In this document: positions 57,572-64,000 of the stretch, piece after piece
Layout of the letters: each line of letters starts with the position of its first letter
Numbering within the stretch: the first letter of the stretch is position 1
Source of the DNA: Sulfurimonas sp. HSL1-2
Lineage (GTDB): Bacteria > Campylobacterota > Campylobacteria > Campylobacterales > Sulfurimonadaceae
Direction: 5' to 3'
Assembly (NCBI RefSeq): GCF_039645565.1
Contig: NZ_CP147914.1
Location: forward strand, 1,175,573-1,239,572
Length of the DNA stretch: 64,000 bases
The notes under the pieces: model-generated
What the model was told of the DNA's origin: nothing
Seen by the model: only the letters and a program-made list of their open reading frames with translations
Databases searched by the model: none
Position numbers and translations under genes: made by a program

Positions 57572-59328
57572 GACTGGCTTTTGGATTCTCTGGTGCGGAT
57601 ATGCAGCTCACGCAGCTGCGCGTTGTCGACGCTGCTCGGGGCCTGGGTGAGCAGACAGGAGGCCTTCTGCGTTTTCGGGAAGGCGATGACGTCGCGGATG
57701 CTGTCCTTTTTGGCAAGCAGCATGATGAGGCGGTCGAATCCGATCGCGAAACCGCCGTGCGGTGGCGCACCGAACTTGAGGGCGTCGAGCAGGAAGCCGA
57801 ACTTCTCCTGCGCTTCCTCCTCTTCGATGCCGAGAAGCTTGAAGATCTCCTCCTGGACATCCTGCTTGTGGATACGGATGGAACCGCCGCCGAGCTCGAC
57901 GCCGTTGAGGACGATGTCGTAGGCGATGGATTCGATATCTTCGACGTGCTCTTTGTTGAGGTCTTTGGGCATTGTGAACGGGTGGTGAAGCGCTTTGACG
58001 CGCCCCTCGTCGATCTCAAACATCGGGAAGTCGACGACCCAGAGGAACTCGAAGCGCTCTTTGTCGACGAGGTTCATCTTCTCGTGTTCGGCGATGAAGA
58101 TACGGAAACGGCCCATGTAGTCCCAGACAGTATGTTTGTCACCGGCACCGAAGAAGACGACGTCGCCGACTTCAAGCTCGGTACGGTCGATGATCGCCTG
58201 GATATCTTCGTCTGAGAAGAACTTCGTCAGCGGTCCTTTGAGGCCGTCCTCTTTCATCTGGAAGTAGCCGAGTCCCTTCGCGCCGAATTTGCGGACGAAA
58301 TCCTCGAAGCTCTTCATCTCGCGCTTGGAGAAGACGAGGTCGGCACCCGGGACGCGCAGCGCTTTGATGCGGTTCATTTTCGGGTTCTTGGCAATAGCCG
58401 TGAAGACCTCGTTGTCGCAGCGCTCGAAAATGTCGATGACGTCGACCATCTCCAGACCGTAGCGCATATCCGGTTTGTCGGAACCGTACTTCTCCATCGC
58501 TTCGCTGTGCGGCATGCGCGGGAAAGGTGCCTGGACATCGTGACCGGCCGCTTTGAACATCCCGACGATCAGTTTTTCGGCGACGGCAATGACCTCTTCC
58601 TGGTCACAGAAGCTCATTTCGACATCGATCTGGGTAAATTCGGGCTGGCGGTCGGCACGGAGGTCTTCGTCACGGAAACACTTGGCGATCTGGAAGTAGC
58701 GGTCGAACCCGCCGACCATCAGCAGCTGCTTGAAAAGCTGCGGGGACTGCGGCAGGGCGTAGAATTCGCCTTCGTGGACACGGCTGGGGACGAGGTAGTC
58801 GCGCGCGCCCTCCGGCGTGGATTTCGTCAGAATCGGTGTTTCCACCTCGAGGAAACCAAGTTCGTCGAGGACGTTGCGTGCCGCGATGGCCGCTTTGGAG
58901 CGGAGCTTGAAGGTTTCAAAGGAGGCAGTGGAGCGCAGGTCGAGGTAGCGGTACTTGAGCTTCGTCTCTTCGCCGACACTTTCGTCGCCGATGACAAAGG
59001 GCATCGGGGCGGAGCGGTTTTCGATGATAAGCTCGTCGACAACGACTTCGATAGCACCGGTTTGGAGGCGCGGGTTCGTCAGCCCTTCGCCACGCAGTCG
59101 GATGGTTCCCTTGGCGATGAGGACGAATTCGTCGCGGACATCGTTGGCGACTTTGTGCGCGTCGGCGTTGTCCGCCGGGTCGCAGACGAGCTGGATCAGG
59201 CCGCTCTTGTCACGCAGGTCGATAAAGATGATGCCGCCGTGGTCACGGTAACTGTTCGCCCACCCGGCGAGTTCGACGCGCTCGCCGACGTTGTTTTCGT
59301 TTAAATCGGTACAGTAATGGCTTCTCAA
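57568..59328 (-). CDS. aspS: Aspartyl-tRNA synthetase
   Basis: 586-residue class II synthetase: N-terminal OB-fold ([20 protein letters not shown]), catalytic motif 2 region [22 protein letters not shown], a bacterial GAD insertion, and motif 3 [27 protein letters not shown]. The length fits the bacterial type; in this phylum the enzyme may charge both tRNA-Asp and tRNA-Asn. A TTG start at 59328 (product MRSHYCTDL) is indicated by the conserved N-terminus and AAGGA upstream. TATAAT on the minus strand at 59382-59387 is its likely promoter. Confidence 0.96.
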
Positions 59329-59381
59329 AACGTAGGGTCCTTGTGCCGGAAGGTCTAGTGCCTACGGCAAAAATTTTCGCG

Positions 59382-59387
59382 ATTATA
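59382..59387 (-). promoter_or_regulatory. Putative aspS -10 box
   Basis: TATAAT on the minus strand within GCGATATAATCGCG, 53 bases before the aspS start. In the same 154-base gap I see no clear -35/-10 pair for the divergent ABC transporter gene and no precursor-peptide gene. Confidence 0.6.
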
Positions 59388-59482
59388 TCGCAAGGGGGAT
59401 TCAGCATTGCTAAAGCAGACGGCGAAGATGGGTTTCTTGGGATTTTCTGGTAGTATTACAGGAAAAAGCAGTTATTAACAAG

Positions 59483-61264
59483 ATGAAAATCACTTTCGGC
59501 TCCCTTTTCCAGTCGCTGCATGCCCAACGAAGAGATTTTGAACGTGCTAACGCTGCAGGGATTCTTGCGACACTGCTGTTTTTGCCTATCCCGATTTTGA
59601 TACCACTGCTCATTGACGAGATTCTTCTGCACCATCAGGGGAGATTGACCGAAACGCTCGCAAGGGTCGGTATAACACAGACATGGTGTTTAATTGCCGT
59701 CACCCTGGCCGCGGTGCTTTTTTTGCGCGTGAGCGTCTTTTTTCTAAACAACCTCAAGACATATTACGCGATGAAAATCACGCAAAAAAGTGCCTTTATG
59801 ATCCGGCACAGTTTGTTGCATCACCTTGAGCGTATCAGCTTGTCAGAATATGAAGCAGTCAAATCCGGCACGATCGTGATGAAAACGATACGCGACGTAG
59901 AACAGATCAGTGCTTTCCTGGGTCAGTTGGCCAGCACGGGACTGACATCGCTGCTGATGTTTATCGGGATCCTGGGCGTTATGTTTACGATCAGTTGGCA
60001 GTTGACCCTGCTACTGATGGTGCTCAACCCCATCTTCTTCGGTATCTCGAAAATCCTGGGCCGCAGGGCAGGTGCTTTAGTGCGCCGCCAGCATGAGGCA
60101 TATGAAGAGTACCACGATATGTTCAGCGAAATTTTGGAGCTTTTTGTGCAGGTGCGTGCCAGCAACCAGGAGCGTAACTTCTTCGGCCTGCTGAAAGGCA
60201 AAGCGGAGAAGATTCAGGACGCTTCAATGGATTACGGGTACCGTTCGTCGGTTGCCACCAACTCTTCATCCCTGTTGACAAATACCGTTATTGATCTTTT
60301 TAAAGCCCTCGGCATCGCAGCCGTTATCTATTCGGATCTCAGTATCGGGATGATGCTTGCCTTCCTGTTTTATCTTGCGCCTATTGCAGCCCCGGTTCAG
60401 CAGCTCATGGCTCTGGTTATATCGTTTCAGTCCCTCAAGCCCTCCATGGAGCGGGTTAACCATCTGCTGTCAATGCACAGGGAGCCCTACCATCCGCACA
60501 CGAAAAACCCTTTTGAAGGGGTCTCGACCGTTACGGTTTCCCTGGATGATGTCACCTTCGGGTTTGACGGAAAAGCCCCTGTTCTGAACAGTATTTCCCT
60601 GCACGCCGAGCGGGGGCAGAAGATTGCCCTGATCGGACCGAGCGGGTCGGGGAAAAGTACGATCGCAAAGCTGCTTGTCGGGTTTTACCAGGCCGATGCA
60701 GGGGCGATCACATACGACGGTGTCCCGATAGAGGAGATCGGCCTGCCGGTCGTGCGCGAACATGTCGCGCTTATGCTGCAGGATTCACTCTTTTTCAACG
60801 ACACGATATGGATGAATCTAACCCTCGGCCGGCCATTGGATGCGTCGGACATTTTTGACGCCCTGCGCGCTGCCCAGCTTGAAAGTTTTATTGATTCACT
60901 CGACAGCGGCCTTGATACATTAATCGGGAAGAATGGCATCAGGCTCTCCGGCGGGCAGCGCCAGCGTCTCGCAATCGCACGGCTTATCCTGAGTGACCCG
61001 CAGGTTGTTATTTTTGACGAAGCGACCTCCGCATTGGATAACGATACCGAAGAAAGGCTTTACGAGACGCTCCGCGACTTCCTGTCAACGCGGACGACGA
61101 TCATTATCGCCCATCGTCCGACAACGATCCGTCAGGCGGATCATATCTACTATATCGAACAGGGACGTGTCAAAGGAGCGGGTACCTTTATGGAACTTAT
61201 CGAGCAGGGAATGGTGGGCCGGCGGCGCGAGGACCGACAACCGAGAACGGAGAAAAACCAGTGA
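59483..61264 (+). CDS. ABC transporter (fused permease/ATPase), probable peptide exporter of a lasso-type cluster
   Basis: 593 residues: about six TM helices in the first 310 residues, then an ATPase domain with Walker A GPSGSGKST (about 384-391), signature LSGGQRQRLAIARLI (about 489) and Walker B VVIFDEATSALD. The half-transporter should dimerise and export, as McjD does for microcin J25. There is no N-terminal C39 peptidase domain. It overlaps the B2-type gene by 4 bases (GTGA), placing it in one operon with peptide-modifying genes. Base composition drops relative to aspS, suggesting acquisition. It could otherwise be a lipid or drug exporter. Confidence 0.85.
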   Translation: MKITFGSLFQSLHAQRRDFERANAAGILATLLFLPIPILIPLLIDEILLHHQGRLTETLARVGITQTWCLIAVTLAAVLFLRVSVFFLNNLKTYYAMKITQKSAFMIRHSLLHHLERISLSEYEAVKSGTIVMKTIRDVEQISAFLGQLASTGLTSLLMFIGILGVMFTISWQLTLLLMVLNPIFFGISKILGRRAGALVRRQHEAYEEYHDMFSEILELFVQVRASNQERNFFGLLKGKAEKIQDASMDYGYRSSVATNSSSLLTNTVIDLFKALGIAAVIYSDLSIGMMLAFLFYLAPIAAPVQQLMALVISFQSLKPSMERVNHLLSMHREPYHPHTKNPFEGVSTVTVSLDDVTFGFDGKAPVLNSISLHAERGQKIALIGPSGSGKSTIAKLLVGFYQADAGAITYDGVPIEEIGLPVVREHVALMLQDSLFFNDTIWMNLTLGRPLDASDIFDALRAAQLESFIDSLDSGLDTLIGKNGIRLSGGQRQRLAIARLILSDPQVVIFDEATSALDNDTEERLYETLRDFLSTRTTIIIAHRPTTIRQADHIYYIEQGRVKGAGTFMELIEQGMVGRRREDRQPRTEKNQ

Positions 61265-61746
61265 CGTATGCCAAGGGTTTTTTTACATCTTTGCGCCGTA
61301 AACTCGGAAAGTTTTCGGCGCTTGGTTTACAAGAGAAAGCGCGCTTTATCGAAGCTTACGTTATGCTCGGAATGATGCACATGGCAGTGAAAAGTCTCCC
61401 CTTCAAATGGCTTGTACGCAGGTTGCGGCAGTATCACGGTGGCATTGAAGCACCGGTGCTTTCCGCTACACAGCGGGAGACTGCCATCATAGTTTCGAAG
61501 GCGGTAACAACCGCGGCAAACAATACACCGTGGGAAAGCGCCTGTCTTGTCCAGGCGCTGGCAGCGCAGCGCATGTTGCAACGTCGCGAGGTTCCCGGTG
61601 TTTTTTATCTCGGTGTTCTCCATGACGCCACGGCGAAAGAGGGGATGCGGGCGCATGCATGGCTGTTGTGCGGCGATCTTGTCGTCACGGGGGACGGGTA
61701 CGATGACTTTACGACCTTGTCATCATTTGCATGGGGGGCGCTGTGA
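61261..61746 (+). CDS. Lasso peptide biosynthesis B2-type leader protease
   Basis: 161 residues of the transglutaminase/papain-like B2 (McjB C-terminal) family, which removes the leader of a lasso precursor. The catalytic set is Cys95 in ESACLVQALAAQRML, His132 in RAHAWLLCGD and Asp145 in VVTGDGY, with the family's LGVLHD before the His. The N-terminal 60 residues are helical, not an RRE, so a separate B1/RRE protein is expected. The GTG start has GGAG eight bases upstream and overlaps the exporter stop. Confidence 0.8.
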   Translation: MTYAKGFFTSLRRKLGKFSALGLQEKARFIEAYVMLGMMHMAVKSLPFKWLVRRLRQYHGGIEAPVLSATQRETAIIVSKAVTTAANNTPWESACLVQALAAQRMLQRREVPGVFYLGVLHDATAKEGMRAHAWLLCGDLVVTGDGYDDFTTLSSFAWGAL

Positions 61747-62627
61747 TCGTTTACGGCACGCAGATCGACAGTGATATCGCTTTTCCGTTGACGCTGCCCG
61801 TATCCGGTGAAGTGAAATACGCTGTAAGGCTCGCTTCGGATGTCCCGGCGGAACTAAAGCAATCCATCACCTGCGGCTTCCCGATCTACGATGCACACGG
61901 CAGGAATGTTTACTTCTACAGTGACAGGCTCTTTGACAGGCCGGAAAAAGGTCAGCCGTGGTGTTACGAAGTCAAGGATGTCGTCGCGTTTTATTGGGTC
62001 GGCGGGGAAAGGGAACTCTACTATGAACTTCACGAGCACGGCAACGCGGCCCTGCTGGCATTCTGGTTTATTCACCTTGTGCTGCCGCTCTACTTTACAC
62101 TCGAAGAGATGTATGATTTTTTTCATGCAGGTGCCGTAGAGATCGACAATCGCCCCGTTCTATTCATCGCACCTTCCATGGGCGGGAAATCCACGTTGAC
62201 AGATTATTTCCTGCAACAGGGGCATCCGCTCATTTCAGATGACAAGGTACCGACATTCGTCGACAGCGAAGCCTTCATAGCCGTCGGTTCGCATCCCTAT
62301 CATCGCCCCTACAGGAAATTCGAAGAGCTCGGCTACCGCGTGGATGATTTCATGACGGAGTTCAAGCCTATATCTGCCTTTTATCTCCTTGAAAAGTCCG
62401 ATGCCGGAGCCGCCATCGTGATTGAAGAGATGACGGGCTTCCATAAATTCGAGGCACTAATGCCCAATTATCTCTTTCTTTTCTCTTTTTTGAAAACAAA
62501 ACGTCTGAAGTATCTCTCCTCACTACTCAACAAGGTAAGGGTTTACACGATCCAGGTTCCCCATAACCTGAATCGGCTCAGTGAAGTGCACAGGGCCATC
62601 TGTACACATCACAGGAGAGTGCAATGA
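61743..62627 (+). CDS. HPr-kinase-like protein of a lasso-type cluster
   Basis: 294 residues from a GTG at 61743 (ATG at 61731 is possible). The C-terminal half resembles HprK kinases: FHAGAVEI, the P-loop APSMGGKSTLTDYF (about 143-156) and LISDDKVP with the paired Asp. The N-terminal 120 residues are variable, as in HprK-related proteins of peptide clusters, and the HPr-interacting features are not apparent. In paeninodin-type lasso clusters such a kinase phosphorylates the C-terminal Ser of the precursor; the same role is inferred here. Overlaps its neighbours by 4 bases on both sides. Confidence 0.75.
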   Translation: MIVYGTQIDSDIAFPLTLPVSGEVKYAVRLASDVPAELKQSITCGFPIYDAHGRNVYFYSDRLFDRPEKGQPWCYEVKDVVAFYWVGGERELYYELHEHGNAALLAFWFIHLVLPLYFTLEEMYDFFHAGAVEIDNRPVLFIAPSMGGKSTLTDYFLQQGHPLISDDKVPTFVDSEAFIAVGSHPYHRPYRKFEELGYRVDDFMTEFKPISAFYLLEKSDAGAAIVIEEMTGFHKFEALMPNYLFLFSFLKTKRLKYLSSLLNKVRVYTIQVPHNLNRLSEVHRAICTHHRRVQ

Positions 62628-64000
62628 GCGGTATCTTCGGTGTTTTTAACCGGAACGGTACACCGGTAGAGGAAGCCACAGCGACTGCAATGCTTGATGC
62701 TTTTTCATATTGGTCGCCGGATGAACAGGGTGTCAAACGGGACATTTCAGTTTTGCTGGGGCATACGATGCTTCACAACACCCCCGAATCACACCATGAG
62801 CAGCTGCCGCTTGATCGGGGGCAGTACTTGTTGACAATAGACGCACGGATTGACAATCGGGAAGAATTGTTTGATCAGCTCATTCTGCCTGACAGCCCAG
62901 CGAGCGAGATCGGCGACAGCGAGTTTATTCTGGCTGCTTACCGAAAATGGGGGAGCAGTTGCCCCCAGTATCTTCTGGGCGACTTTGCCTTTGCGATCTT
63001 GGACAAAGAAAAAAAGCAGCTCTTCTGCGCACGGGATCATATGGGGGTCAAGCCGTTTTATTATCACCTGGACGACGATGTTTTTATCTTCGGAAATGAT
63101 ATGAAAGGGCTCCTGGCATCTAAAGAGATTCCTACAGATTTCAGTGACGAGGCCGCGGCGATCTATCTGGAGAAAGGGGAGCTTTGGCACCCGACACTGA
63201 CCTTTTTTGAAGGGATCAAAAAACTCCCTCCTGCAGCGACGCTTACCGTAACGGATTCTTCGGCATCTTTCGATACATACTGGAATATTGAGGCGACACC
63301 TCTGCAGAAAATGGAGACCTTTGAAGCGTACCGTGGAAAACTGCGTGCATTGTTAGAGGACGCCGTTCGTGTGCGCCTGCGCACGGCATACCCGGTCGCA
63401 TCACATTTGAGCGGCGGACTGGACTCTTCAATGATCAGCGTCCTTGCTGCACGCCTGCTTGCACAGAAGAACCAAAAACTGAAGGCCTATAGTTGGATTG
63501 CAGCGCCGGGCACCGAAGATGATCATACCCATCATGAATGGGCGAATAGTCATCAGATTGCCCGTGAGGAAAACATAGAGCTGGAGCATATCGATCTTGA
63601 TGCTAAAACTTTGTCGGAAATATTGCTGGGTCTTGATATCGCATGGAACGATACTACTGACCTGTGGTATGAATTTGTGCTGCGGAAATCGGCGCAACAA
63701 CAGCACATCCGAACCGTTTTATCGGGGTGGGGCGGAGATGAGTTTATCACCTACCATGGCAGGGCGATCTATGCTGATCTTTTCCGGCATGGCAAAATTG
63801 TTCAAGCGCTAACGGGACTCTGGCATAAATGTACAAAGGCACAAAAACGCACACGCTGCTTCATTCTCCAATGCTACCGTGAACTTATTCTCCCTCTTGT
63901 GCCGCGCCGGATACTATGCTATATGCCGAAAGTGGATTGTCCCTTCCTTGGTTATGTCCAATTTGCCCAGAAACATTTTGCCCGTTATGTACGCAGTCGT
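62624..64000 (+). CDS. Asparagine-synthetase-like lasso cyclase (3' end outside window)
   Basis: 459 codons are visible and the frame is still open at the window end; the full protein should be about 600 aa. An AsnB-like fold begins with MSGIFGVF, with Ser2 where glutaminases have the catalytic Cys2, and the NGEIYN loop is replaced by DARIDN (about 73-78), so glutamine hydrolysis is not expected. The ATP-binding SGGLDSS (263-269) and LSGWGGDEF (367-374) are intact. This pattern fits lasso macrolactam synthetases (McjC type), which adenylate an Asp/Glu side chain. The ATG follows ACAGGAG and overlaps the kinase stop. Confidence 0.8.
   Translation, partial: MSGIFGVFNRNGTPVEEATATAMLDAFSYWSPDEQGVKRDISVLLGHTMLHNTPESHHEQLPLDRGQYLLTIDARIDNREELFDQLILPDSPASEIGDSEFILAAYRKWGSSCPQYLLGDFAFAILDKEKKQLFCARDHMGVKPFYYHLDDDVFIFGNDMKGLLASKEIPTDFSDEAAAIYLEKGELWHPTLTFFEGIKKLPPAATLTVTDSSASFDTYWNIEATPLQKMETFEAYRGKLRALLEDAVRVRLRTAYPVASHLSGGLDSSMISVLAARLLAQKNQKLKAYSWIAAPGTEDDHTHHEWANSHQIAREENIELEHIDLDAKTLSEILLGLDIAWNDTTDLWYEFVLRKSAQQQHIRTVLSGWGGDEFITYHGRAIYADLFRHGKIVQALTGLWHKCTKAQKRTRCFILQCYRELILPLVPRRILCYMPKVDCPFLGYVQFAQKHFARYVRSR

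Noticed and set aside
59407-59478. Short frame before the ABC exporter as lasso precursor
   Set aside because: AAGGGGGA precedes a TTG, but the 23-residue product lacks any Asp/Glu for ring closure and has no leader of normal length.

Overview
The window looks like chromosome from a member of the Campylobacterota, most likely a high-GC Sulfurimonas-like sulfur/hydrogen oxidiser; the genus is an inference. Pointers are the gene order (COG3400 / aroB / MscS / mtaB / FtsH paralogue, and ychF-pepA-DedA-apt-rpiB-M50-lepB-folD, both of which I recall from Helicobacter), a Wolinella-type FrdABC, a short Helicobacter-type adenylate kinase next to aspS, and a BioV-type esterase. Genes are densely packed with many 4-base start/stop overlaps, and GTG starts are common. 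I saw no rRNA, tRNA, CRISPR array or insertion sequence, and no gene-free gap above 300 bases.

Layout. 1-8513 (+): one operon-like run of a TrkA-type regulator, aroB, a mechanosensitive channel, mtaB, an FtsH paralogue that has lost its zinc site, bioV and mogA. 8514-10900: a visibly AT-richer patch of small accessory genes (membrane protein, lipoprotein, acetyltransferase, unknown). 10980-23101: two succinate/fumarate complexes, an E-type SdhABE and a classical FrdABC, separated by a degenerate GGDEF protein and thiL-truD-psd. 23181-35348 (-): ychF, a P-type ATPase, membrane proteins, rubredoxin (+), pepA, DedA, trpB, apt, rpiB, site-2 protease, lepB and folD. 35410-41108: cytochrome c, CitE-like lyase and dicarboxylate symporter; TonB-like protein (-); hemL with an AtpZ-like protein. 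41117-43656 (-): rpoD and a partner. 43893-49292: leuD-leuB-purU, trmL, small ORFs, an S24 repressor and an NlpC/P60 lipoprotein. 49316-59328: dapD (-), ankyrin-htpX, an orphan ribbon-helix-helix protein, a K+ channel with RCK domains, a metallophosphoesterase, a CinA-like protein, two adenylate kinases and aspS.

The most interesting region is 59483-64000, which runs off the end. Four translationally coupled, lower-GC genes encode an ABC exporter, a lasso-peptide B2-type cysteine protease, an HPr-kinase-like protein and an asparagine-synthetase-like protein with Ser instead of the glutaminase Cys. Together they look like a lasso-peptide (RiPP) maturation and export cluster with a possible phosphorylation step. 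The precursor peptide and the RRE/B1 protein are not in the window.

Functions are assigned from motifs and remembered family sequences; no database search or GC computation was run.
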